Positions 49,001 to 58,629 of a DNA stretch of 64,000 bases are shown here, piece by piece. The position numbers and the translations under genes are program-made. The notes under the pieces were generated by a model. That model saw only the letters and a list, made by a program, of their open reading frames with translations, searched no databases and was not told the origin of the DNA. Origin of the DNA: Ashinkailepas kermadecensis (taxonomy: Eukaryota; Arthropoda; Thecostraca; Neolepadidae); contig JAOTOM010004132.1 of assembly GCA_034440615.1 (NCBI GenBank), forward strand, positions 130,001-194,000, in the 5' to 3' direction. Numbering within the stretch: the stretch's first letter is position 1; each line of letters begins with the position of its first letter.

Positions 49001-49608
49001 ATTAGCTTCTTTCCTTAAATGGAGTTCGGTGCCCTCTCCAAATTCAAGGAGTGAATGCTGGCAGTGGGCGACCATTAGGGGGAATCAAAATTTGTGATGC
49101 ATGGCAACGCCAATATTTTGATTGATGTTGCACCGGCAATGCCAAACATACACAAGCCTTCACCCTTGAGCACTCCAATAGCATACGGACGAGTACCTAA
49201 TAGTGTCGCAGATTCCATCGGAAGCAGCCTTACCTCATGAGGAGCAAACCTGAGTTTACGCAGCGCTCGCTAATGAGGTGCAGTACCAGATTCTGATGAT
49301 TTTTGTTCACGATTGCGATCGACTCATCGTTGTCAACGAACCAAAGCAGTCGCTACATTGAGCTTACCAACTAAAATGTATTGTGAAATACAGGATGAAG
49401 GTACTCCTAGTGCTCCTAGGTCATGCCACAATATCATGAGGACCATTATTGTGGTATTGTCGCGACTTGGTGGCTTGGTATTACGCGTAACGCAGCTACA
49501 TGTGCATTCACGTTTTCCAGCGATACACATAAATGGTGTGCTCGAGTAGCTCTAGTCTGCGACACTGCTAAGTAGCTTGAGTGCTGACACCGACCGTGAC
49601 CTCGGCAG
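46069..49608. other. Intron sequence including an AT-rich tract, no exon recognised
   Basis: Mostly unique. 47690-47895 is very AT-rich with irregular TATTATATTA words. CAGGCAGGAAGAACCACGAG / AAGGAGAAGCAGAACCACGAG near 47362-47425 form a short duplication. The acceptor for exon 2 (GACCTCGGCAG) closes the stretch. Confidence 0.5.
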
Positions 49609-49786
49609 ATTCCGGTGAAGGTGTACGCGCGCTGTCTGCGCTCCGACATCGAGTACAAGACGCTGAGCGTCACGTTCGGCACGACGTGTCGACAACTGGT
49701 GGCCACCCTGCTCAACAAGTACCGCATGAAGCACCGCGACCCCAACCTCTTCTACCTTACCATGGAAGTGGGCGTGCGATCCACAG
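49609..49786 (+). CDS. Exon 2: first Ras-association (RA) domain, N-terminal part
   Basis: A 178-nt exon between acceptor CTCGGCAG (ending 49608) and donor ACAG|GTCAGT (49787). It encodes 59 residues plus one base: IPVKVYARCLRSDIEYKTLS, then the TTCRQLVATLLNKYRMKHRD helix and a LFYLTMEVGV strand. This is the order of an RA ubiquitin-like fold: strand 1, hairpin, helix with a basic patch, strand 3. RA domains bind GTP-loaded Ras-family GTPases, and the basic residues of the first strands and helix usually make the contact. The pattern recalls the tandem-RA protein rau (CG8965) of Drosophila, named from memory of family style rather than a search. It starts in phase 0 (joining exon 1) and ends in phase 1. 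G+C is high relative to the intron. Confidence 0.85.
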
Positions 49787-50084
49787 GTCAGTCGAGCGTC
49801 ATGTCGTCTGCGACAAGGTGGGCTACAGGGAGACGGACGTGGGGAGTAGAAATGTCACGCAAGGCAGGCAGTTGCAGGGTCTTCCTGGGTCAAAGGTGCA
49901 GCAGCAAGGGTGGGACTTGACATACTTTTTGGAGCCGGGCCCCTCTCAAAACTAGCATTGGCCTCCAATCCCTCAATAATTTCTGCTCCTAACATGGCAC
50001 CATATGTATTACCCCCCACCCCTACCTTCAAATAGGCCGATTTGAGTCTTCCAATTCCATCCATGCATTGTGCCCACCCTCCCT

Positions 50085-50266
50085 GTTTGTTTGTTTATTG
50101 GGTGGTTCTCTACACACTATGCACGATCACGGCTAATGGCGCCGCCCACACTGTTTCGCCGGTGGGCCCCGGGATTGGGAAATGTCCCGAGTGGTGCGAG
50201 TGTTGAACCCGGGACCTTTGGTACCCAGAGCTCAACACTTTAACCACTCGGCAATCCCCGCCCTGC
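50085..50266 (-). mobile_element. tRNA-derived SINE (type 2) with target-site duplication
   Basis: Read on the minus strand, a 182-bp element begins with a tRNA-like head (box A TGCCGAGTGGTTAAAGTG; box B GGTCCCGGGTTCAACAC). It continues through GGCGCCATTAGCCGTGATCG and ends in an (AAAC)n-type tail, CAATAAACAAACAAAC. The flanks on the minus strand read AGGGAGGGCGGGC (50279-50267) and AGGGAGGGTGGGC (50084-50072), a 13-bp target-site duplication with one mismatch. The body differs from the type 1 SINEs. Confidence 0.92.
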
Positions 50267-50299
50267 GCCCGCCCTCCCTAATAATCATGGTAATGTTCT

Positions 50300-51200
50300 G
50301 CCCCTGCGCTGGAGTTAAAGTAGCGTGATGCGCAGTGGTGGGCAGCGGTCTGGTCTGGCGTCGGGTTCGTCGACGGCCAGATACTGGTACACAGCGGCTT
50401 CACCGCCTCGCGTTGGTTTCTGTGCAGGGCCCGCGTCTGCGTCATCAGCAGCTGCACCGCGCACGATTGTGTTTGCTTTCTGGGGTCGGCTGCTGTTTGC
50501 GCTAGCCAGGGTGGCGGCTGTGTGAACTGGGTCGTGCATCGCTGCTGCAGCTGTGTGCTCAGCGGCCGCTGGGGCGCGACATCTGTGTCGCGGAGCTGGG
50601 CCGCCGTCCTTGAGTGACGTCCTTGGTGTGTCGCAGTGCGGTGACTGCTCGGCGTCCATCGGACTTAGCGGGGCTGCAGGATATGTGCAGATAATTACCA
50701 CGTGCGGGGTGTGCGGTTCCTAACAAGAGGGACCAAGCGCAAAATATTCGAGTTTTCACGTGGTAGCAGTCCGAACTTCCACAATATGTTGCTTAGCTGC
50801 AGTAGCCGTAGCTGCCGTAGCTGTAGCCGTAATCGAAGCTGCCACTATGTCCTGTGTAGTCTTGCTTTGTGTGAACCTTCCAATAACTCCAACTCTGTGG
50901 TGACGTCTGTCCCGGTTGTCAAGATCCTTGGTTCAAGTCTGACCTTCGGCAGACTTTTCCTCGGCAGATTATCACCGTTAGATGAGCGTACCTTAGGGGC
51001 GTTCTCTTGTAGTGAGATTAATGCTATTGGCCAGCGCCTGCGCTATTGGGGTCGCGGGGATGGGCTTCCTGTAAATAGATCGCTCAGTCCTTTGACGTTC
51101 ACCGACACGGTGGCAGGCTGGTCAAATTCACATACACACTTTGACGTGCACCGAGACGAAATTGTCACAAAATGTGACATTTTCGCAAATGCAATGTGAC
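50300..51200. other. Unidentified open frames, possible mobile-element remnant
   Basis: A 128-codon minus frame (50701-50315) is followed by a 165-codon + frame (50702-51199). The + frame has non-repetitive words such as LSPLDERTLGAFSCSEINA and IGQRLRYWGRGDGLPV after a Ser/Cys/Arg low-complexity part made of AGCTGCCGTAGC repeats (50795-50845). The composition of the second half looks protein-like, but I cannot assign a family and see no splice fit with the RA gene. A degraded retroelement ORF1 is one possibility. Confidence 0.25.
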
Positions 51201-51809
51201 ACCGAGGAGGTGCTCCGTGCTATGCTCATCGGATCCGAGAAGCTGGGCTGGCGACCTTTTTATTTCGGTTGATGACCTCTCCCGGAACAAAATAACTCGC
51301 GTGCAACTTAGAAATCATGATCATAAACCCATGGATTCAGAGCGCCGTGCCACTGAACTATGACGCTCAAATTCGATATCTCTACGCAAACGATAGAGAT
51401 ACAACTCCCAGCTGCACATGGATCGGCACAACCAGGGGGAATCGGGGCTATGTCCTTAAAATTGGCTGATTTGGGGTAGAACTTAACCTCTCAATTGAGA
51501 CAAGTTTTTGCGAACAAACCACTAGTGTAAAATAGTTATATTATATGATGTGTATATTATATCACGTTATATGATATGTATCTATATCAACAAGAGGTGT
51601 TTCAAATTACGTAAGTATAACAAAAATGTTCCCAACACGCTGCAGACTAGCTTTTGGATCCTGCAGTGCCACCAGAATTCGTCTCCTCCCAGTGGTTTCA
51701 AAATTAGCTTTTCAATGATACATTTTTACATGGCAAAGCTGAAAAAGGAGAGTTCGTCCGCACTCAAAAGCGGCGGTGGCGACAACATTTGGGATATCGT
51801 ACTTTCTGC
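51201..51809. other. AT-rich intron sequence, no exon recognised
   Basis: Includes a short ATATGATRTGTAT repetition near 51540-51585. No coding evidence. Confidence 0.5.
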
Positions 51810-51811
51810 GA

Positions 51812-52026
51812 TTTGATGTGGTGCGTTGTCCTGCAAATATTGCAGCAGGTCACTAATCGTCGCCCGAAGCAGTGCGTTGTCCTGCAAATAATGCATCAGG
51901 TCACCGACCGTTGCCCGAAGCAGAGCGTCGTCCTGCAAATAACGCAGCAGGTCACCGACCACGGCCCGAAGCAGTGCGGTTTCCTATAACTAACGCAGCA
52001 GGTCATCGACCGTGGCCCGGAGCCAT
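51812..52026. repeat. 51-bp tandem repeat, 4 units
   Basis: Units TGCGTTGTCCTGCAAATAAT, GCAKCAGGTCACCGACCGTY, GCCCGAAGCAG. The fourth is more diverged. Period is a multiple of three. Confidence 0.93.
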
Positions 52027-52189
52027 GACTGTAATCGTGCGTCGCCTACCTAATCGGCGCGGCCAGGCAATGGACCGGCAGGCGACACCGGTCTACCAGC
52101 AGCGCTATGCGAAACACGGCGTGTGAGATATCGCCGGCATCATGCTGATGAAGTCCTCTCAGCCATCGCTGCCGTACGCTACGGCGTCG

Positions 52190-52490
52190 CTGGTGGCGTG
52201 ACGTGTGGGAAGGCCTAGACACAAGTCATGCCGAGCCACGGGTAACGTCCCTGGTGGCGTGACGTGTGGGAAGACCTAGACACAAGTCATGCCGAGCCAC
52301 GGGTAACGTCGCTGGTGGCGTGACGTGTGGGAAGACCTAGACACAAGTCATGCCGAGCCACGGGTAACGTCCCTGGTGGCGTGACGTGTGGGAAGGCCTA
52401 GACACAAGTCATGCCGAGCCACGGGTAACGTCCCTGGTGGCGTGGCGTGTGGGAAGGCCTAGACACAAATCATGCCGAGCCACGGACGAC
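52190..52490. repeat. 61-bp tandem repeat, 5 units
   Basis: Units CTGGTGGCGTGACGTGTGGG, AAGRCCTAGACACAAGTCAT, GCCGAGCCACGGGTAACGTCS. Starts are exactly 61 bp apart (52190, 52251, ...). The last unit runs into the SINE at about 52488. Confidence 0.96.
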
Positions 52491-52665
52491 GGGGTTGCGG
52501 TAGCTCGGTCGGTGGGGCGTTCGACTCTTGGTCGCAAGACCGCGGGTTCGAAACACACAACCGTGGAGTTTACCGGGTCCGCCCACGACCAATCGACGTG
52601 AGACGTTCCCGACGCTATATGCCCTAGCAAACGAATGCGTCGTAGAAGACCCAAGGGTCTCAGAG
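52488..52665 (+). mobile_element. tRNA-derived SINE (type 1 body, different tRNA head)
   Basis: The head has box A TTGCGGTAGCTCGGTCGGT and box B ACCGCGGGTTCGAAAC, unlike the heads at 27.3 and 41.5 kb. The body (CGCCCACGACCAATCGACGT, GAGACGTT, CGACGCTATATG, GCGTCGTAGAAG) lines up with the type 1 SINE body. The junction lies at the end of the 61-bp array; I see no clear target-site duplication. Confidence 0.75.
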
Positions 52666-52684
52666 GACAGTAGCTGAGCCGATG

Positions 52685-52860
52685 AGGGGCAGGGGCAGCG
52701 GCACATGAGCTTGGGCTACCCTGCACTAGTCACCTCACAGATGGAGATGGCGGCATGCCGGTCAGTTGAGACGAGGAGGGACAGGGGCAGCGGCACATGA
52801 GCTGGGGCTGCCCTACGCTAGTTACTTCAGAGATGGCGGCATGCAGGTCAGCCACGGCGG
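52685..52860. repeat. Two-copy diverged repeat, about 95 bp
   Basis: GACAGGGGCAGCGGCACATG, AGCTKGGGCTRCCCTRCRCT and AGATGGCGGCATGCMGGTCA occur at about 52690-52765 and 52780-52855. Confidence 0.85.
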
Positions 52861-54255
52861 CCTGGTCTCTACATGCAGTTGCCGGAGGGGAAGTTGGCTG
52901 TCCGGGGTGACGATGGCCGCAGGTACAGCGACAGTGGCGCCACCAGACGCTGCGGCCCACCAGCCAGCCGCGCTCAAGATACCCACCCAGACCTGGCAAA
53001 GGGTGCCCGTCAGCTGTGTCAATCGGCGGCCCCAGTCGCCCGGCCTCAGACGAGACCTTGCGTTGGAAAGCGCATATTGATGAAGTTGTTATGGAGGGAA
53101 TCGTTGTAGAGGCGTAGTCATAGCGAGAAGGATGTAATTGGCGCCCCATCCCCATCCCCAGTTCACGGCGGTGGGATCTAGATAAAGGGGAACAAGATGA
53201 AGAGGAAGATGAAAAAGATCGCCAAGACCTGAACATCTTCATGGCATTGCCCTGGTTGCCGGTCTGGCAAGGGCGCAGTCACGGCAATCAATGGTTCCCC
53301 TTCGGTGGGGAAAACCTACAGAAATGTAGTGCAGTCTAAGGAACTTTCTTTAAAAACCTCCAAAATCTGGTGATTTCCAGGAATTTGGCCTCCTCCAAAA
53401 ATCCTGGCTGCGGGCCTGGATCTGGAAGGGCGTGCACCTTCCCCTGGATCAACGTCTTGCGCTAAGGTGTGTGACTTGCAGTCGGCGCCGAAGCAATTGG
53501 CAGCACCCAAAGGACAGTGACGGGGATGCGTCTCCCTCACGCTTGAAGACACACCTAATCGCGTAACATTGTAAGTGACGTCATACACATACGGTAGCAT
53601 CACCAGAGGGCATTTTACTGCACTGTGTTTGTTTACAACGCTCCCGTTATATTGGTGACGTCTTCCAGACCATTACACACCATTACGAGCCATTACGCAG
53701 TCTTCCTGAATCCCACATAATGGTCGACTTCACTTCATACCGTGAGAATAGCTCTCCATTCACCGAGCCCGAGAGATCGGGATCGTCCCTTCTTCCCATG
53801 ACAAGCGAACTGCGGCGAAGAAACCGACAGTAAACCGTCGGTGGTGAGTACTATGCCGCCAGGAAGCGTTACTGGAAGACCGCCGCGTTAGTGGCGGTTG
53901 AGGGATGTTTATTTTCACGACGATAAAACAGACCGCCACTCTATGACTATCGGCATTGAAATGCGTCGCTAAGCGTTACTTATCAATCGAAATCAAAGCG
54001 GATATATAGTCATGAAGGCCACCAGCTCTGGCTTCGTTTGAAGAGAGGCGCACACCCACGATAAGCACCACATTGAGCTCATGCCCCCCTCCCGCCCCCC
54101 GGCGATGGTCTGCAGTGGACGTGGCCGCACTGGGCGTCACGTGTTTGTTTGATATCAGCCGCCACCCGTGGCCATGGGGCAGCGCCCGGAAACTTGCAAC
54201 TTCCGGCGGCTGTGTTTACGCCGGCGGGCCGACCGGCGCTGACTGGCCCCGGTCA
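52861..54255. other. Intron sequence, no exon recognised
   Basis: Unique. The 104-codon + frame and 170-codon minus frame at 52.7-53.2 kb overlap the two-copy repeat and lack known domains. Confidence 0.45.
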
Positions 54256-54257
54256 GC

Positions 54258-54495
54258 GTGTCGGGTGACGGTATGTCACGCCTGGTGACATTGGCAGGCT
54301 GTCAACGCGTGTCGGGTGGTGGCCTGTCACGTCTGGTGACATTGACAGGCTGTCAACGCGTGTCGGGTGGTGGCCTGTCACGTCTGGTGACATTGACAGG
54401 CTGTCAACGCGTGTCGGGTGTTGGTCTGTCACGTCTGGTGACATTAGCAGACAATGACCTGTCACGTCTGGTGACATTGACAGGCTGTCAACAGC
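54258..54495. repeat. 51-bp tandem repeat, about 4.5 units
   Basis: Units GTGTCGGGTGGTGGCCTGTC, ACGTCTGGTGACATTGACAG, GCTGTCAACGC. The fourth unit is shortened (TTAGCAGACAATGACC). Another short run of GCTGAGTTCWTG (12 bp) follows at 54594-54640. Confidence 0.94.
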
Positions 54496-54640
54496 CCGGT
54501 GTCCTCTTAGCTGGCTGGCAGCGGTGCGTCATCAGTCAGCGAGGTCACTGAGCGTTGTTCCGCAGTGCCACCGCAGAGTGGCCGTGCTGAGTTCATGCTG
54601 AGTTCGTGCTGAGTTCTTGCTGAGTTCTTGCTGAGTTCAG

Positions 54641-54940
54641 CGCTGTGTGGTGTGTGTGGGGTCCTCCTGCTAGCTGGTTTGAGACTTCCGCTAGCTATTC
54701 GTGTTCGAAAACTGAGCTATAATCCGATGTTGGCCGTTGGGTGCGAGGGCTTCTCCGTGTTGCGTTTGACGCCAACCGCTTGTGGAATACTGAAGCCAGT
54801 TGAAAGCTGCATCATTCCGGGATGACAGGTGTTGGCTGTCATTATTGTGCAACGCTAGTTCATGACATACATACAGAATATGAAAGCTGGCAGCAGCTGA
54901 CAAATTTACAGTAAGATATTCGTATTTTACAGTCCGCAAC
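54641..54940. other. Intron sequence, no feature
   Basis: Unique spacer before the 22-bp array. Confidence 0.5.
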
Positions 54941-55307
54941 TTTGTGTGGCGCTGTGCTCAGCTGTGCAGCTGTGTTCAGCTGTGTATAGTGTTGTGTTCA
55001 GCTGTATGCATTGCTGTGCTCAGCTGTGTATGGTGTTGTGTTCAGCTGTATGCATTGCTGTGCTCAGCTGTGTATGGTGCTGTGTTCAACTGTGTATGTG
55101 GTGCTGTGTTCAGCGAGTATGGTGCTGTGTTCAGCCGTGTATGTGATGCTGTGTTCAGCTGTGTATGTGGTGCTGTGTTCAGCTGTGTATATTGTTGTGC
55201 TCAGCTGTGTATGGTGCTGTGTTCAGCTGTGTATGTGGTGCTATGTTCAGCTGTGTATATTGTTGTGCTCAGCTGTGTATGGTGCTGTGTTCAGCTGTGT
55301 ATGTGGT

Positions 55308-55358
55308 TTGTTAATGGGCGCTGTATACCAATGAGTTGATGCCTAAACCCAAATAACA
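55308..55358 (+). mobile_element. Hairpin retroposon module, copy B (damaged)
   Basis: AATGGGCGCTGTATACCAAT, then GAGTTGATGCC and TAAACCCAAATAAC. It is inserted between GTATGTGGT and TGGTGCTATG of the 22-bp array. The right arm of the stem (GCGCCC in other copies) is reduced to GCC, so the stem is lost. A possible 4-bp TGGT duplication is too short to rely on. Confidence 0.6.
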
Positions 55359-55551
55359 ATGGTGCTATGTTCAGCTGTGTATATTGTTGTGCTTGTGTAT
55401 GTTCAGCTGTGTATATTGTTGTGTGTGTGTTGGTGCTTGTTCAGCTGTGTATGGGGTGCTGTGTTCAGCTGTGTATGTGGTGCTATGTTCAGCTGTGTAT
55501 ATTGTTGTGCTCAGCTGTGTATGGTGCTGTGTTCAGCTGTGTATGTGGTGT

Positions 55552-55608
55552 ATGTTATGGGCGCTTATAACCAATGCAGTTGATGCGCCCAAAAACCAAA
55601 AAAAAAAA
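55552..55608 (+). mobile_element. Hairpin retroposon module, copy C
   Basis: ATGTTATGGGCGCTTATAAC, CAATGCAGTTGATGCGCCC, then an A-rich tail. GGGCGC and GCGCCC are intact with a 20-nt spacer. TGGTGT precedes and follows the insertion (about 55546-55551 and 55609-55614), a possible 6-bp target-site duplication inside the 22-bp array. Confidence 0.65.
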
Positions 55609-55844
55609 TGGTGTTATTAGTGTATATTGTTGTGCTCAGCTGTGTATGGTGCTGTGTTCAGCTGTGTATATTGTTGTGCTCAGCTGTGTATGGTGCTGTG
55701 TTCAGCTGTGTATATTGTTGTGCTCAGCTGTGTATGGTGCTGTGTTCAGCTGTGTATATTGTTGTGCTCAGCTGTGTATGGTGCTGTGTACAGCTGTGTA
55801 TATTGTTGTGTGAGGCTCACGGAGCCGCCGCTCTCCGCCGACAG

Positions 55845-55929
55845 AGGACATGGCCCGCACAGTGCTTGTGCTGGATGACGAGGCCAAGCCGGCGCAGCTA
55901 CAGGCCTGCCGACCCAAGGGCGATACCAG
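55845..55929 (+). CDS. Exon 3: first RA domain, middle part
   Basis: An 85-nt exon between acceptor CGCCGACAG (ending 55844) and donor ACCAG|GTAACC (55930). Its first two bases complete the codon begun by the last G of exon 2 (giving Glu). The next 27 codons read DMARTVLVLDDEAKPAQLQA then CRPKGDT, and two bases (AG) are left for exon 4. The VLVLDDEAKPAQLQ piece is the late beta-hairpin of an RA fold, with the acidic turn followed by a hydrophobic strand. The frame is fixed by both neighbours. The acceptor is only about 30 bp from the 22-bp minisatellite, which must serve as, or lie beside, the branch-point region. Confidence 0.85.
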
Positions 55930-56180
55930 GTAACCTCAGCCGTCAGTCGCAACTGGATGGGTACGGGTCACACGGGTCCCTGGTCACCAGGTAACCCCAA
56001 TCGTTAGTCGTAGCTGGAGGGGTACGGGTCACACTGCCCCCTGGTGTACACCTCGCTAACACCGACACTAGTGAGGAAAAGATCTGCTGGGTGTGTGGGC
56101 TAGCAGCGTGATGATAATTCACCGTATTTGTGCACCGATTCGGGCAAATCCCATCTCGCAGAACGTGTCGACGTAACCTT
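55930..56180. other. Start of intron 3 with a short duplication of the donor region
   Basis: CCAGGTAACCYCARYCGTYAGTCG and GGTACGGGTCACAC occur twice (55927-55975 and 55987-56035; no string quoted here exceeds the relevant core). The exon 3 donor word CCAGGTAACC is therefore duplicated 61 bp downstream and could act as an alternative 5' splice site. Confidence 0.7.
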
Positions 56181-56660
56181 GGGTGCGTTCAGTGCATTCT
56201 TTCCACGGATTCCGCGGACTCCGACGCCATAGTTCGTTCTTTGCTCATTCCTCACGAGATTCACGCCACGCGATTATGAATTCCGCGAGGAATACACAAA
56301 GTGTACTAAGCTGTCCACGCCCTGTCCTGTGTGGTTTCGTGCAAGACGGTGACTGTCATGGTGCATAGTGATCAGACCATGGTGCATATGGGAAGACCGT
56401 AGGTAATATTGTGCAGACAACACGATTAGGCTGAATTGTACAACAAATGTCTCCATGGGTGTTTATGCCACCGACGGTGAAGTTGTTCCAGGTAAAGTTC
56501 GGAAGTCTAAAAATAGCGACACAAATGGCTGACGTACGGTGTGAAACTGGCCAGAACGCTCCGTGGCTGGAACCCACGGAATATGCAACGTCCCACACAG
56601 CGGAATCCGCTAAATAATTGCGACCAATACACACTCTTAGCCCGTCACAAAGACGCACCC
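56181..56660 (+). mobile_element. Interspersed MITE-like element, copy 2, with terminal inverted repeats
   Basis: A 480-bp element that begins GGGTGCGTTCAGTG and ends CACAAAGACGCACCC. The outer 8-9 bases are inverted copies of one another. The interior is collinear with 8784-9279. It has no open frame of note and lies in intron 3 of the RA gene. Termini of this sort are known from non-autonomous DNA transposons, including Harbinger-type ones, but I cannot fix the superfamily because no clear target-site duplication is visible. Confidence 0.7.
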
Positions 56661-58541
56661 TAGCCTAGGTCAAACACCACAACGGTTTATCTGTCTAGTG
56701 GCGCAATATCTGACAGTCATGAGCCACAACTTGCTCCCGTCGGTGATGCTGTTCCTTAGTGAACAGAATCACCCAATCGTGCTCGCTGTTTACTGCTGGC
56801 TACTGCCTTCCCGGGTGAAGAACCCACTGTACGATACACAGGACCTGGATATCCCTACCGTATTTCCAATGCACAAGAGCATGGGTGTGTCCTTATTTTC
56901 GAAATCGAGAGAAACAAACTCAATCTGGGTGGACGCATTTCAATTTCAGCAATACCAATTTAAATAACCTTACTTCAGATAGATCACCTTCTAGTCGGGG
57001 AACATTAGGTGGACCTAATTTGCAGTGGAGAATGATTTCCCATGCCGAAGACCAACGCGTTGCAACGGCATCAGTGCGGCGATATGGAGCTGATTGGCGC
57101 TCTTCTGGCAAGTTCAAGTTCGTTCTTGTTCTCTATCTTGTTCTCGTTCTTGGCCATTGGTGTGCTATTGGTCGGAGCGCTGTTTTCCATGAGGTGTGCA
57201 CAACAAATAGGCTATAAAACACAGAAACAGCAGCAAACAGCAAACAGGCAAACAGCGCAAACAGCATAAAAGGAGCACAGTTTTTCCCTTTCAAATTTAA
57301 CAGTCGCCCTCGCCGTGAAGGCGGTTATGGATTGGTTGGCCGTGAGCAGCACGAGTCGCCTGTGCTGCACCCATTGCCGGTGGTGATGGGCCTGACTGGC
57401 TGTTCGGTGGCCGAGGTAATGAGATACTGCCACCCGACAAACGCTGGTGAAAGCCCGCCACGTAGCGGCTGGAGCCTGGCGGTTAGCTAACGGCCACTTA
57501 GCGGCCTCTCACAGGGCGAATCGTCAGACGCGCACTCATCTCTCCCGTCGTTCTCCACAGCACTGGCCCTCCGATGCAGATTTCGCATGCACTCTTCCCC
57601 AATAAAGTATCGTGGACTTTTAGTAATTTATCGTAGTAGGTTTAGACTTGGCGGCGCCGGATCCGTGCTATGGGTATTCTCATGTGCGTAGGTACAGGGG
57701 AGCCAGGCGTCACCACCCGCCCCGCCCCCTAACTTTGTGAACCTTTACCATGAATCTGTGGCCATTGCATGGAAAAAGGACTTGAAAAGTGAATTGTCCC
57801 CATCCCACCTCCACATTATTCCGAACGCTCCTACGCCCTTCATATTTTTTTTTCAAGTACCTGCAAAACTAAAATAACATAAAAGGAGACTCGAAACTCA
57901 CATATGTGCATAAGGCGGCAGATGCTGTCCCTTCTGTATCTTCTTTAGTGTCTACCTTTCCACCCTGCTCGTGTGAGAACAAAGGTGCGGCCAATCCACC
58001 TGCGCCGACACAGTTGTTCCCTTCGGCACGGCTATGTGAGCGTAGACAGGAACCGGTGCGGGGGAAGGAGCCGATAGCTACGCTGTGCCAACGCCCACTC
58101 GGCGATCCCGACACTGCCGCCGTCGAACCGCTTCCGCTGAACATCCGGCGGATTTCCGGCGGAGTTCCGGCGGAATTCCGGCGGAGTTCCAGCGGAATTC
58201 CGGCAGAACAGCAGGCGCGGGTCCGGCGCAGTTGCGCCAGGTCAGGGTTTGCTCAGCTGTCGTGTTGTGCCGCCAATCACAGCATTCCGCAGCGATGGAC
58301 ATCGCAATTAACGTTGATTTAATGGTATTTTTTCGGCACAATGCGAAGTGTGTGGAAAATGTCGCCATTAAGTATGCCGGTACTCGGTCAGATCAGATTA
58401 TCATTGAATGCCCATGGTAGTGTTTGGCTCACAGGGACGCAGCCATGCATTGCTTTCGGAAAGCCCACGAAAATTTGACTGCCGTGTTTCAGCATTTTTT
58501 TTTGGTTGCCTGAATATCAGCATGCAGGAAAACCCAAACCT
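56661..58541. other. Intron sequence with a short 12-bp repeat, no exon recognised
   Basis: Unique apart from GTTCTTGTTCTCTATCTTG words near 57120-57160 and GGCGGAATTCCGGCGGAGTT repeats at 58148-58210 (12-bp unit). Confidence 0.5.
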
Positions 58542-58554
58542 TCACCTCTTCGAG

Positions 58555-58616
58555 ATGGGCGCTGCATGACCTCTGTAGTCGATGCGCCCCTGAACCCCAA
58601 TAACTAGCTAACTAAC
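58555..58616 (+). mobile_element. Hairpin retroposon module, copy D, with 13-bp target-site duplication
   Basis: A complete 62-bp element: ATGGGCGC, a 21-nt spacer that differs from the other copies, GCGCCC, then a tail CTGAACCCCAATAACTAGCT and AACTAAC. It is flanked by perfect TCACCTCTTCGAG (58542-58554 and 58617-58629). Unique surroundings make the duplication unambiguous. The stem arms are kept while the spacer has diverged, which fits selection for the structure or a shared 3'-end RNA structure. Confidence 0.85.
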
Positions 58617-58629
58617 TCACCTCTTCGAG

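Larger units (their letters stand above)
54945..55812. repeat. 22-bp (44-bp composite) minisatellite ending ~30 bp before exon 3
   Basis: Two 22-bp modules, GCTGTGTTCAGCTGTGTATA plus TT and GTTGTGCTCAGCTGTGTATG plus GT, alternate, with a GTATGTGGTG variant in the middle. The period rotates frames and yields Cys-Ser-Ala-Val-Tyr frames on +. It is interrupted twice by hairpin retroposon modules. It stops at 55812, just before the acceptor of exon 3. Confidence 0.96.
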
